Under the pieces are notes generated by a model. The model did not search any database and was not told the origin of the DNA. It worked only from the letters and a program-made list of their open reading frames with translations. The translations under genes and the position numbers were made by a program. This document shows, in pieces, positions 52,552 through 60,721 of a stretch of 64,000 nucleotides of DNA (positions are counted from its first letter, which is position 1; the number at the start of each line of letters is the position of its first letter). Source of the DNA: DATBVX01 sp963810775 (lineage in GTDB: Bacteria; Pseudomonadota; Gammaproteobacteria; Steroidobacterales; Steroidobacteraceae). The stretch covers positions 124,001-188,000 of the forward strand of contig CAWEOT010000015.1 of assembly GCA_963810775.1 (NCBI GenBank), given 5' to 3'.

Positions 52552-53100
52552 TCAGCGCGTCTGCTGAGCGTCTTCGGCGATGCTCTCCACCATGTAATGA
52601 ATGCCACGCAGCCACGACTGATCGGTGTTGCTGCGCAGATCCACCGACTTCGCGTACAGCACTTCGCCGGTGCGCACGTCCTTGGCCTGCACGTTGATGT
52701 TGAGAATGAGATTGCTGACCTTCTGCACCCAGCCGATGACGATGACGTCGGCATGCAGCGCCTTGCCGATGTCGATCTCGCAGCCATTGCAATCGCGCAG
52801 GTTTTGTCGCGCCTTGAAGTCCGATATCAGTCCCGCGGCAGGGTGGTTGTCCACGACGCGGTAGAGCCCGCGCTCGTCCAATTCCCGTCGTAGCGCGTCG
52901 CTTATTGACGCGATCCTGCGGTTCTCGGCTTCCATGACCGCGCGATCCTCGTAGGCGCTCATGTCGTCGAACAGCTCAAAATCCATGACCGCCGCGGTGC
53001 TGGCCACCGGAGATGTGACATCGGCGCAATACACTGACAACGTGGCGATCAGCAGGGCTGCCAGAACCAGGTAGCGCGACAGCCGAATCGTGGATGCCAT
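52552..53100 (-). CDS. Exported DUF2380/DUF3280-like protein
   Basis: A 182-residue protein with a signal peptide ('RLSRYLVLAALLIATLSVYCAD'). The mature region has 'VMDFELFDDMSAYE', 'ISDALRRELDERGLYRVVD', 'CNGCEIDIGKALHADVIVIGWVQKVSNLILN', split near residue 130, and 'VDLRSNTDQSWLRGIHYMVESI'. This layout (predicted secreted beta/alpha protein with a pair of Cys) suits the DUF2380/DUF3280 group, whose function is unknown. The start is ATG 53100, five bases after the sigma-factor gene stop, so they are probably co-transcribed. Confidence 0.7.
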   Translation of the reverse strand: MASTIRLSRYLVLAALLIATLSVYCADVTSPVASTAAVMDFELFDDMSAYEDRAVMEAENRRIASISDALRRELDERGLYRVVDNHPAAGLISDFKARQNLRDCNGCEIDIGKALHADVIVIGWVQKVSNLILNINVQAKDVRTGEVLYAKSVDLRSNTDQSWLRGIHYMVESIAEDAQQTR

Positions 53101-53105
53101 GGTTT

Positions 53106-54368
53106 TCAATTCTCTTGGCAAGCAGCCGCGCGAGCGAGCAGTAATTCCCGCTCGCGGGCATTGCGAGTGAGCGAAGCGGCGCGTTCGAACTCCGCCCGAG
53201 CTTCATCTGCTCGGCCGAGCTTGAAGAGCAGATCGCCTCGCACGCTCGGCAGCAGGTGATAGGTCTTGAGCGATGGCTCGGACGTAAGCGCATCGACCAG
53301 TTCCAGTCCCGTGGCCGGACCGAATGCCATCGACACGGCGACTGCACGGTTGAGCTCGACGACCGGGGAGGGCGCGATCCGGGCGAGCGTCTCATACAGC
53401 ATGGCAATGCGGACCCAGTCCGTCTGGTCTGCGGTACGCGCACGCGCATGACAGGCGGCGATTGCCGCTTGCAACGTATACCTGCCATATGCACCGCCGA
53501 GTTTCTCGGCTCGCGCGAGTGCGGCGAGACCTCGCCGGATCAGCAGCTGATCCCAGTGCGCGCGGTTCTGCTCGAGCAACAACACCGGCTCACCGGTGGG
53601 CCCGATGCGCGCTGCAGAACGGGAAGCCTGGATTTCCATCAACGCGACCAGCCCGTGAACTTCGGGCTCGTGCGGATCGAGCTCCGCCAGGATACGGCCG
53701 AGCCGCAATGCGTCCTCGCAAAGCGCCGGCCGCATCCAGTCCTCGCCGGCCGTCGCGGAATAACCCTCGTTGAATATGAGATAGATGACCTCGAGCACCG
53801 ACGACAGACGCGCGCTGAGCTCGGCACCGCGTGGCACCTCGAAGGGAACGCGCGCCTCCGAGAGCGTTCGTTTCGCCCGCACGATGCGCTGCGCGATCGT
53901 CGGCTCCGGCACCAGGAATGCGCGGGCTATCTCCTCCGTCGTGAGGCCACCGAGCAGGCGCAGCGTGAGTGCGAGGCGTGCCTCGGTCGAAAGCACGGGG
54001 TGACAGGCGATGAATAGCAAGCGCAAAAGATCATCGCCGATGTCATCGTCGATTTCGGCATCGAGATCCGGCGTTAGGTGCTGCTCGATCTCGTAGCCGA
54101 TCTGCTCGTGCTTGCGTTCCTGGAGCTTCCTGTGACGCACACGATCGATGGCGCGATTCTTCGCTGTCGTCATGAGCCAGGCGCCCGGGTTATCCGGCAC
54201 ACCGGCTTGCGGCCACTGTTCGAGCGCAACTACCAGAGCATCATGGGCCAGCTCTTCGGCTACGCCGACATCGCGCACGATGCGCGTCAGCCCCGCAATC
54301 AGGCGCGGTGATTCAATTCTCCAGACTGCGTCGATCGCGCGATGGGTGTCGGTGGCCCTCACAGCCAC
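53106..54368 (-). CDS. ECF42-type RNA polymerase sigma factor
   Basis: A 420-residue ECF sigma factor with a long C-terminal extension. Region 2 is 'LIAGLTRIVRDVGVAEELAHDALVVALEQWP' around residues 23-53 and 'WLMTTAKNRAIDRVRHRK'; region 4 is 'ALTLRLLGGLTTEEIARAFLVPEPTIAQRIVRAKRTL', split near 150. The extension contains 'YLIFNEGYSATAG' and TPR-like helices that belong to the DUF6596 group typical of ECF42. Family members are partnered with YCII-domain (DGPF) proteins and do not need an anti-sigma factor. That partner gene lies directly upstream at 54414. The start is GTG 54368 because a stop codon blocks farther extension. Confidence 0.88.
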   Translation of the reverse strand: MAVRATDTHRAIDAVWRIESPRLIAGLTRIVRDVGVAEELAHDALVVALEQWPQAGVPDNPGAWLMTTAKNRAIDRVRHRKLQERKHEQIGYEIEQHLTPDLDAEIDDDIGDDLLRLLFIACHPVLSTEARLALTLRLLGGLTTEEIARAFLVPEPTIAQRIVRAKRTLSEARVPFEVPRGAELSARLSSVLEVIYLIFNEGYSATAGEDWMRPALCEDALRLGRILAELDPHEPEVHGLVALMEIQASRSAARIGPTGEPVLLLEQNRAHWDQLLIRRGLAALARAEKLGGAYGRYTLQAAIAACHARARTADQTDWVRIAMLYETLARIAPSPVVELNRAVAVSMAFGPATGLELVDALTSEPSLKTYHLLPSVRGDLLFKLGRADEARAEFERAASLTRNARERELLLARAAACQEN

Positions 54369-54413
54369 CGATCACAGCATCCATGTTCATCACGCGCAAG
54401 CGAGATTGCGCGC

Positions 54414-54827
54414 CTACTTGCCGCCGATGCCTATTCCGCGAAAGCGGTCGAGAGTGTCGCTCGGCTCGAAGTCTTCCAGCTCGAACAGCTGGCGCACTTC
54501 TATCTCTGCATCCTTGCCTTCCCCTACCGGGTTTGGAAAGCGCCGGGTCCATTCCAGCGCCTCGGCGCGCGATTTCACCTGGATGAGTGTGTAACCGGCG
54601 ATCAGCTCCTTGCTCTCTGTGAACGGTCCGTCGCTCACCGTGCGTTTCTCGCCGGCATAGCGGATGCGCCAACCCTTGGAACTCGGCTGCAATCCCGAGC
54701 CGTCGAGCAGCACGCCCGCCTTCGCCAGCTCCTCGTGGTAGGTCGCCATCGAGGTCAGCATCTTCTCGTCAGGCAACACACCTGCCTCGCTGTCCTTGCT
54801 AGCCTTGACGATGATCATGAATCGCAT
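54414..54827 (-). CDS. YCII-related (DGPF-type) protein
   Basis: A 137-residue YCII/DGPF-family protein: 'MRFMIIVKASKDSEAG', 'YHEELAKAGVLLDGSGLQPSSKG', the signature 'TVSDGPFTESKELIAGYTLIQVKS' (with DGPF) and 'RFPNPVGEGKDAEIEVRQLFE'. This family nearly always occurs with ECF42 sigma factors and may work as an accessory sensor. The start at ATG 54827 is set by GAGGAG, which abuts the other ATG (54833) but is at ideal distance from this one. It is divergent from an AraC/GyrI gene and is followed by the sigma-factor gene at 45 bases. Confidence 0.9.
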   Translation of the reverse strand: MRFMIIVKASKDSEAGVLPDEKMLTSMATYHEELAKAGVLLDGSGLQPSSKGWRIRYAGEKRTVSDGPFTESKELIAGYTLIQVKSRAEALEWTRRFPNPVGEGKDAEIEVRQLFELEDFEPSDTLDRFRGIGIGGK

Positions 54828-54980
54828 TGGCATCTCCTCGAGTCCAACTGGTTGGGTCCATGTTGCTACGACGAATGGCGGAGGCCCGATTCGACAGCCC
54901 GCATGGCAAAATAATTCGATTACCGCAAGGCCGATCAAATGGCGTGCGCAGGATATGGGTATACCAGTCGCGTGCAGTAA

Positions 54981-55827
54981 ATGAGAGCTGACATGAATCC
55001 GGCAGGAAAGGCGCTCTGGTATGTGGAAAGTCATTTCTCGCGGGATCTGACACTTGAAGAAATCGCAGACCTCGCGGGTGTGTCGCGCTACCACGTGTCG
55101 CGGGCCTTTGGGGCCGCGACCGGGCGCTCGATCATGCGCTACGTGCGCGGCAGACGACTCACCGAAGCGGCACGCTCGCTGTCAGAGCGGCGCGCCCGAC
55201 ATCCTGGCGGTTGCGCTGGAGGCGGGATACGGCTCTCACGAAGCATTCACCCGCGCGTTTCGCGACCAGTTCGGTGTGACACCGGAAATGGTCCGTGCGC
55301 AGGGACACCTCAACGCTATCGAACTCGTGGAGCCCGTAAAAATGGACGAGACCTTCATTGCAAACCTGAAACCATCGCGCTTCGAAAACGGCAAACCGTT
55401 GCTGGTTGCCGGGCTGAGTCAGCGTTACACGTGCGAGACCAGCGCCGGCATACCGGCGCAGTGGCAACGTTTCCTGCCCTACTTTTGCAAGCTGCCCGGG
55501 CAGATCGGCAAAACGGCCTACGGCGTCTGCTACAACGCCGACGAGGCGGGCGACTTCGACTACCTGAGTGGTGTCGAGATCGCCGATGGCGCCGCTGTGC
55601 CCACAGAATTCACTCGTGTGCGAGTGCCAGGACAGAGATATGCGGTGTTCGAGCATCGCGACCACATCTCGACCATTCGCGGTACCTGGAACACGATCTG
55701 GAACAAGTGGTTTCCCGAGTCAGGACACCAGGCGGCGGACGGCCCGAACTTCGAGCGCTACGGCGAGGAATTCGATTCCGTGACCGGCATGGGTGGGCTG
55801 GAGATCTGGGTGCCGATCAAGAGCTGA
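54981..55827 (+). pseudogene. AraC-family regulator with GyrI-like domain, frameshifted
   Basis: The N-terminal frame from 54981 encodes an AraC domain ('ALWYVESHFSRDLTLEEIADLAGVSRYHVSRAFG', 'RYVRGRRLTEAARSLSE'). Near 55190 one extra C appears to shift the frame ('TCAGAGCGGCGCGCC', where TCAGAGGGCGCGCC would continue). The next frame completes the AraC domain as 'APDILAVALEAGYGSHEAFTRAFRDQFGVTP' (in part) and then the GyrI-like ligand domain ('FIANLKPSRFENGKPLLVAG', 'YGVCYNADEAGDFDYLSGVEI', 'YAVFEHRDHISTIRGTWNTIW', 'FERYGEEFDSVTG'), ending at 55827. Joined, it is a normal Rob/SoxS-like regulator of about 282 residues. A single indel with clean flanks points to sequencing error or recent decay. 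It is divergent from the YCII/sigma operon. Confidence 0.82.
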
Positions 55828-55894
55828 CGCGATGACAGCGCGCTTACGACTCTCCGTTGGAGAGACGTTCTGAAATCAGCCTCATCGGCGTCTG

Positions 55895-56380
55895 TCAGGG
55901 TGCGGGTGGTGCCGGGCTCGCGCCAGGTGCTTCGTCCGCGTTCCAGATGTCCCGATGGATCTGCCAGCCATCAGAGGTCCGGTGCCAGACCTCGACGTAC
56001 TTGCCGGTCAGCGGGGCGCCTTTTGCGTCCTGAGAGCTCCATGAGCCGGAACGCCACGCCCAGTCGCCGCCGGCGTTGCTTGCATCCGAGGTGATCGTCA
56101 CCGGCACACCGGTGCCGGCGATATCGTTCGCCCAGTAATCGCGGATCGCAGCGCGACCATTGACGACTGGTGTTCCGGGCGGGAGGAGCTGCGCGTCTTC
56201 GCCGTAGAGAGCCGCCACTGCATCCGCGTTCTTGTCGTTGTAGGCCTTCTCCCACCCGGCTGCCGTCGATGCCAGCGTGGTCACGTCGGCCGCGCTGTCG
56301 TGTGACTGCTGCGGGGCACAGGCGGCTAGGGTCAGGGCTGCCGCGAGCAGGAGCATCCACCGCAATTTCGAGTGCGGCAT
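55895..56380 (-). CDS. Lipoprotein with NTF2-like (DUF4440/SnoaL-type) domain
   Basis: A 161-residue lipoprotein: signal 'MLLLAAALTLAAC' with lipobox LAAC. The mature domain has an NTF2-like pattern: 'WEKAYNDKNADAVAALYGEDAQLLPPGTPVVNGRAAIRDYW' in two pieces, then 'VTITSDASNAGGDWAWRSGSW' and 'TGKYVEVWHRTSDGWQIHRDIWN'. These DUF4440-like domains may bind or alter small molecules, without a firm biochemical role. GGGGAA precedes the ATG. It is on the same strand as the SYLF gene. Confidence 0.8.
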   Translation of the reverse strand: MPHSKLRWMLLLAAALTLAACAPQQSHDSAADVTTLASTAAGWEKAYNDKNADAVAALYGEDAQLLPPGTPVVNGRAAIRDYWANDIAGTGVPVTITSDASNAGGDWAWRSGSWSSQDAKGAPLTGKYVEVWHRTSDGWQIHRDIWNADEAPGASPAPPAP

Positions 56381-56410
56381 GTTGTTCCCCTGGGTCCGAG
56401 CAGTCGCGAC

Positions 56411-56977
56411 TTACTTGGGCGTGTACTTGAATTTCTGGCCGCCCAGCGCTGCCTCGTACATCAAACCGCCCTTGGCCACCGTGAAGACCGCCATTCCTTT
56501 GCGGTACTCACCGACAGTGGCCGCGTCCTTCTTTCCGGCGCTGGCACCCGCAGAGGTCCCAGTGCCGCCGGCGCTGGCCGAAGCTCCAGCGGTAATCGCC
56601 ACCGCGGAAGCCTGCGCGCTAAACTCGAAGTTCCCACCGGTGAAATCATCGAACGCGCGCTTGTCTTCGAAAAAGATGATCTGGCTGAAGGCCTGGCCAC
56701 CGAGCTGGAAGCCGGCGGTGAGCTGCGTCATCGAGGTATCGCCGACATATTTACCGCCCTGGTACACGCGGCCCTTGCCGTGCGCGCCGCCAATGCCGAC
56801 GCCACCCTTGCCGATGGTCGGGAAGACCGCGTAGCCGTAGGCGTTCTTGAAGAACTGCCCGCTCTCGCCGGCGTTTTGAAATACCTTGATCGTGTCGTCG
56901 AATTCGTCTGCACGGACGACCGTGCAGAACAACATCAACATGAGTACGACACCGATTCTTTGCATTGGCAGCTTCAT
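56411..56977 (-). CDS. SYLF-domain (Ysc84-like) lipid-binding exported protein
   Basis: A 188-residue exported protein ('IGVVLMLMLFCTVVRADE'). The SYLF domain is shown by 'FKNAYGYAVFPTIGKGGVGIGGAHGKGRVYQGGKYVGD' in parts (residues 44-80), 'TAGFQLGGQAFSQIIFFEDKRAFDDFTGGNFEF' over 85-117 and a closing 'AVFTVAKGGLMYEAALGGQKFKYTP'. Ysc84/SYLF proteins bind phosphoinositides in eukaryotes; bacterial copies are periplasmic or outer-membrane associated with unknown function. An Ala/Gly/Ser-rich loop ('AGASASAGGTGTSAGASAG') is typical. GAGGAGGA precedes the ATG at 56977. Confidence 0.88.
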   Translation of the reverse strand: MKLPMQRIGVVLMLMLFCTVVRADEFDDTIKVFQNAGESGQFFKNAYGYAVFPTIGKGGVGIGGAHGKGRVYQGGKYVGDTSMTQLTAGFQLGGQAFSQIIFFEDKRAFDDFTGGNFEFSAQASAVAITAGASASAGGTGTSAGASAGKKDAATVGEYRKGMAVFTVAKGGLMYEAALGGQKFKYTPK

Positions 56978-57264
56978 GGTCGAGTCCTCCTCGACGAGGC
57001 ATTTCTTGTGGGTGGCCACGGAGGATAGTCGGCCTCGTTCGCCGAGGCCAGCATTCTGCCCCAAGGGACTAGAAGCCGTGTGGCATCTCCCGCGCGGTAA
57101 GCCGTTCGGGCCGGTTTCTTGACCTTCGGCGTGCCCGTCGCTATCTGTGTGAGGCTGAATCAGGGACCGCCGATGTCCTCGCTCGCGAAACTCACACGCC
57201 CCAAGGTACATCGCGCCGTGCCGCGAGAGGGGCTATCCGCGCCCACACTTCCGGAGGGATTCGC

Positions 57265-57732
57265 ATGTCTCAAGGCGCATTGACGTGTCGCAGTGTCATC
57301 TACCCCTGGCATTGCGATCACATGGGGCACATGAACGTCATGTGGTATGTCGGCAAGTTCGATGAAGCGACCTGGCACTTTCTGGCCGCAGTCGGGCTGA
57401 CACCGCGCTACCTGCGCGAGCAGCGCAGGGGCGCGGTGGCGGTCGACCAGCGAACCTCCTATCGGCGCGAACTCTGCGCTGGTGACATCATCAGCATCCG
57501 CTCGGCGGGGATCGAATTCCGGCAGAGCAGCTTCCGATTCGTGCACGAGATGCTGAATGAGGAGACCCAGGAGCTCGCGGCCGTCACGCTACTGACGGGC
57601 GTCCACATCGATTCGGTTACGCGCAAATCCTGTCCGGTTCCGGATGAATTCCGGGCGCGCGCCGAGGGGTTGCTCGCATCTGATCCAACGGCTTGGAACA
57701 CCTGGCCGCCTGCCCGCTCGTTCCTGGCCTGA
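57265..57732 (+). CDS. Acyl-CoA thioesterase (hot-dog fold, 4-hydroxybenzoyl-CoA type)
   Basis: A 155-residue hot-dog thioesterase. It contains 'VIYPWHCDHMGHMNVMWYVGKFDEATWHFL' in part, where the Asp-His-Met-Gly-His-Met-Asn pattern holds the catalytic acidic residue and helix start of the 4-hydroxybenzoyl-CoA thioesterase group, then 'VAVDQRTSYRRELCAGDIISIRSAG' and 'RQSSFRFVHEMLNEE'. The substrate is unknown, but an aromatic acyl-CoA fits the neighbouring meta-cleavage operon. GGAGGG is at ideal distance before the ATG. Its stop is 131 bases before the operon's next gene. Confidence 0.85.
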   Translation: MSQGALTCRSVIYPWHCDHMGHMNVMWYVGKFDEATWHFLAAVGLTPRYLREQRRGAVAVDQRTSYRRELCAGDIISIRSAGIEFRQSSFRFVHEMLNEETQELAAVTLLTGVHIDSVTRKSCPVPDEFRARAEGLLASDPTAWNTWPPARSFLA

Positions 57733-57772
57733 AGTCTGGCGCGGATCGAGCGCGCGGCGGTCCGTCGGCGCC

Positions 57773-57801
57773 TTGACAGCCCCAGCCCACAAGATGATTA
57801 T
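57773..57801 (+). promoter_or_regulatory. Sigma-70-like promoter of the meta-cleavage operon
   Basis: TTGACA (57773-57778) is followed after 17 bases by GATTAT (57796-57801). It lies 63 bases before the GTG of the isomerase gene, in an AT-rich stretch that is unusual for this DNA. A MarR/HpaR-type operator might overlap, but I see no clean palindrome. Confidence 0.5.
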
Positions 57802-57863
57802 GATGTTAAGTACCTTCCCGGCGCCGGCGTGCGCGTCACCCGAGGTGGCGCGAGGGGAATACC

Positions 57864-58265
57864 GTGCCGCACATCGTGATCGAATACTCGGCGAACCTGC
57901 GCGACAGCGTGGACTTTCCGCGTTTTCTCGGTGCCTTGCGGGCCAGCGCGCTCGCGACCGGGGTATTCCCGCTCGGAGGCATTCGCATCCGCGCCTACCA
58001 GGCCGACCACTACCTGATCGCCGACGGGCATCCCGACAATGCTTTCGTGCACATCATGCTGCGTGTCGGTCACGGCCGGGATCTCGAAACGCGCAAGCGT
58101 GCCTGTGATGCAATCTTCGCGACCGCGACGGAGCAGCTCGCAAGGCTCTACGAACAGATTCCGCTCGGCATCTCGCTCGAGATGCAGGAGATCGACGCGG
58201 TACTCACCTGCAAGAAGAACAACCTGCACGAATACGTGAAGCGCCGCGAGCCAAAGGCATCCTGA
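57864..58265 (+). CDS. hpaF: 5-carboxymethyl-2-hydroxymuconate isomerase-like protein
   Basis: A 133-residue member of the CHMI (HpaF/HpcD) tautomerase family. Pro2 in 'MPHIVIEYSANL' is the catalytic base. Other family segments are 'DFPRFLGALRASALATGVFPLGGIRIRAY', split in two here, 'HPDNAFVHIMLRVGHGRD' and the closing 'LEMQEIDAVLTCKKNNLHEYV'. CHMI interconverts 5-carboxymethyl-2-hydroxymuconate isomers in homoprotocatechuate degradation. The start is GTG 57864, which is fixed by GAGGGGA upstream and by the need for Pro2. Its TGA overlaps the ATG of the next gene (TGATG). It is the first gene of the operon. Confidence 0.88.
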   Translation: MPHIVIEYSANLRDSVDFPRFLGALRASALATGVFPLGGIRIRAYQADHYLIADGHPDNAFVHIMLRVGHGRDLETRKRACDAIFATATEQLARLYEQIPLGISLEMQEIDAVLTCKKNNLHEYVKRREPKAS

Positions 58266-59782
58266 TGAGCGCACTGGAAGCGAACATTCAGAAAGCGGGC
58301 GGCTACCTGCAGCGATTCCGCGGTTCAAAACTCGGGCATTTCATCGGTGGCAAGACGCATCCCGGCGCGAGCAGTCGCACGATCGAGAATCTTTCTCCGG
58401 TCGATTCGAGCGTGCTCAACGAAGTGAGCTGCGGCGATGCACGCGACGTGGACGCCGCTGCAATGGCCGCTCGCGATGCATTCCCTGCGTGGCGCAGCAA
58501 GTCAGGCGATGAACGTCGCGCCATCCTGCACCGCGTGGCAGATGCCATCGAGTCGCGGCGTGAGGAGATCGCATTCGTCGAGTGCATGGACACGGGCCAA
58601 CCACTGCGCTTCATGAGTGGCGCGGCCCTGCGCGGGGCGGAGAATTTCCGCTTCTTTGCCGATCGGGCACCCGGCGCCGCCGATGGCTTGTCGCTGCCCG
58701 CAACCGAGCACATGAACTACACCGTGCGCCAGCCGATCGGGCCGGTGGCCGTGATCACGCCCTGGAATACCCCGTTCATGCTGTCGACCTGGAAGATCGC
58801 GCCCGCGCTGGCGGCGGGATGCACGGTCGTTCACAAGCCTGCGGAGTGGAGCCCGCTCACGGCGATGCTGCTCGCCGAGATCATGACCGAGGCCGGAGTG
58901 CCGCCGGGGGTCGTGAATCTCGTGAACGGTATCGGTGAGGAAGCGGGCAAGATGTTGACGGAGCATCCGGCAATTCGAGCCACGGCGTTCATTGGTGAAT
59001 CGAAGACCGGAAGCCAGATCATGAGCCAGGGCGCACCGACGCTGAAGCGGGTGCACCTTGAGCTTGGGGGCAAGAACCCCGTGATCGTGTTCGAGGATGC
59101 CGATTTCGATCGCGCACTCGACGCGGCCGTGTTCATGATCTACAGCCTGAATGGGGAGCGCTGCACCTCATCGAGCCGTTTGCTGGTGCAGCGGTCCATC
59201 TACGATCGATTCGTCGAACGCGTGACGGCTCGCATCGGCACACTCAAGGTGGGTCACCCGCTCGACCCTGCGACCGACATTGGTCCGCTGATTCATCAGC
59301 GACACCTCGAGAAGGTCATGAGCTATTTCAAAGTGGCGCGCGACGAAGGCGTCGAGGTTCGAGCCGGTGGCGCGCGCGCGGAAAATCCGAAAAATGGCTA
59401 CTACGTACAGCCAACGCTCTTCGCCAATGCGACCAATGCGATGCGCGTGGCACGTGAGGAAATCTTCGGCCCGGTCCTGACGGCAATACCGTTTGCCGAT
59501 GAGGCTGAAGCCGTGGCGCTGGCCAACGACACTGCCTATGGTCTCACGGCCTATATCTGGACGGGCGACGTGGGCCGCGCGTTGCGAATGGCGCACAAAG
59601 TCGACGCCGGGATGGTGTGGGTCAATTCCGAGAACAATCGTCACCTTCCAACCCCATTCGGTGGCATGAAGGCGAGTGGCATCGGGCGCGACGGCGGGGA
59701 TTACAGTTTCGACTTCTACATGGAAACGAAGAACATCTGCCTGGCGCACGGAACGCATCGTGTGCCGAAGCTGGGCGTGTAG
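58265..59782 (+). CDS. hpaE: Aldehyde dehydrogenase (5-carboxymethyl-2-hydroxymuconate semialdehyde dehydrogenase-like)
   Basis: A 505-residue NAD-dependent aldehyde dehydrogenase. It has 'VAVITPWNTPFMLSTWKIAPALAAGCTVVHKPAEWSP' (split at residue 180), the general-base Glu266 in 'HLELGGKNPVIVFEDAD', the nucleophile Cys300 in 'NGERCTSSSRLL' and the closing 'TPFGGMKASGIGRDGGDYSFDFYMETKNI' in pieces. It is close to HpaE, which oxidises the ring-cleavage semialdehyde of homoprotocatechuate. The start overlaps the isomerase stop and the order isomerase-dehydrogenase-aldolase-hydrolase matches hpa clusters. The exact semialdehyde is not certain because the dioxygenase here is LigAB-type. Confidence 0.88.
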   Translation: MSALEANIQKAGGYLQRFRGSKLGHFIGGKTHPGASSRTIENLSPVDSSVLNEVSCGDARDVDAAAMAARDAFPAWRSKSGDERRAILHRVADAIESRREEIAFVECMDTGQPLRFMSGAALRGAENFRFFADRAPGAADGLSLPATEHMNYTVRQPIGPVAVITPWNTPFMLSTWKIAPALAAGCTVVHKPAEWSPLTAMLLAEIMTEAGVPPGVVNLVNGIGEEAGKMLTEHPAIRATAFIGESKTGSQIMSQGAPTLKRVHLELGGKNPVIVFEDADFDRALDAAVFMIYSLNGERCTSSSRLLVQRSIYDRFVERVTARIGTLKVGHPLDPATDIGPLIHQRHLEKVMSYFKVARDEGVEVRAGGARAENPKNGYYVQPTLFANATNAMRVAREEIFGPVLTAIPFADEAEAVALANDTAYGLTAYIWTGDVGRALRMAHKVDAGMVWVNSENNRHLPTPFGGMKASGIGRDGGDYSFDFYMETKNICLAHGTHRVPKLGV

Positions 59783-59788
59783 ATCACG

Positions 59789-60721
59789 ATGATCGTGCGG
59801 GTGAGGCGTGTGACCGGACGACTTGAAAAACTCAAGGGCTCGATTCCGCCGCTGATCACGCCGTTCAGGGACGGAGAGGTTGACTACGACACCTTCGAGC
59901 GCCTGGTGGAATTTCAGGTCAAGAATGGTTCCCACGGCATTCTCGTCAACGGTACGACCGCGGAACCCTCGACGCTCACAATCGAGGAGCGGAATCGCCT
60001 CGTAGACCTCGCGATCCAGGTTGCGGCGAATCGTGTGCCCGTGGTCGCCGCCACCGGATCACAGTCACTGCGTGAAACCACCTCGTTGACTGAGCATGCC
60101 GTCCGGGCCGGTGCCGACGCACTGCTCATCGTCACTCCTTACTACGTGCGCCCTCCACAACGCGGCCTCGTTGCCTATTACCTGCAGCTCGCTTCGATCA
60201 GCGATCTGCCCTGGATGGTGTATCACATCCCGGGACGGACAGCGGTCGGCGTAACGCTCGATACGCTGAAGGAGTTGCGAGCGAAATCTTCCAATTTCGT
60301 GGGCATGAAGCATGCGGTCAACGACCTCGGCTTCGTGTCGGAGTGCATCGCCGCCCTCGGCAGCGATTTCAGGATCTTCGTCGGCCTCGAGGAGCTGAGC
60401 TTTCCGATGATGGCGATCGGCGCGTGCGGGCTGATGAATGCGGTCGGGAATCTGCGGCCGAGGATCCTCGCTGAGCTTTGCGAGACGGTGTGGCGTGGTG
60501 ATCTCGCGCGCGCCCAGGCGCTGCATCTGAACCTGCTCGAGATCAATCAGGCTGTCTTCTTCGACACCAATCCGATTCCCATCAAGTACATGATGAAGCG
60601 GCTCGGCTTGCTGCCAGCGAACGAGCACCGTCTGCCGATGGTGCCGGCTACCGCGGAACTCGAGCGTCGACTCGACGGTGTTCTCAAGCGCGCGGGACTC
60701 ATCAAAGAGGATGCAGCGTGA
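59789..60721 (+). CDS. DapA-family pyruvate-dependent aldolase
   Basis: A 310-residue dihydrodipicolinate synthase/N-acetylneuraminate lyase-family protein. The Schiff-base Lys174 is in 'FVGMKHAVNDLG' and the Tyr145 in 'WMVYHIPGRTAVG'. 'GILVNGTTAEPSTLTIEERNRLVDLAI' gives the GTT(A/G)E loop. In true lysine biosynthesis the substrate is aspartate semialdehyde; in this operon a role as the aldolase that splits the late hydroxy-oxo-diacid into pyruvate and an aldehyde is more likely, replacing HpaI (a class II aldolase of different fold). The start may be ATG 59789 or GTG 59810, which has the better GGTGAGG. The TGA overlaps the next start as GTGA. Confidence 0.82.
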   Translation: MIVRVRRVTGRLEKLKGSIPPLITPFRDGEVDYDTFERLVEFQVKNGSHGILVNGTTAEPSTLTIEERNRLVDLAIQVAANRVPVVAATGSQSLRETTSLTEHAVRAGADALLIVTPYYVRPPQRGLVAYYLQLASISDLPWMVYHIPGRTAVGVTLDTLKELRAKSSNFVGMKHAVNDLGFVSECIAALGSDFRIFVGLEELSFPMMAIGACGLMNAVGNLRPRILAELCETVWRGDLARAQALHLNLLEINQAVFFDTNPIPIKYMMKRLGLLPANEHRLPMVPATAELERRLDGVLKRAGLIKEDAA

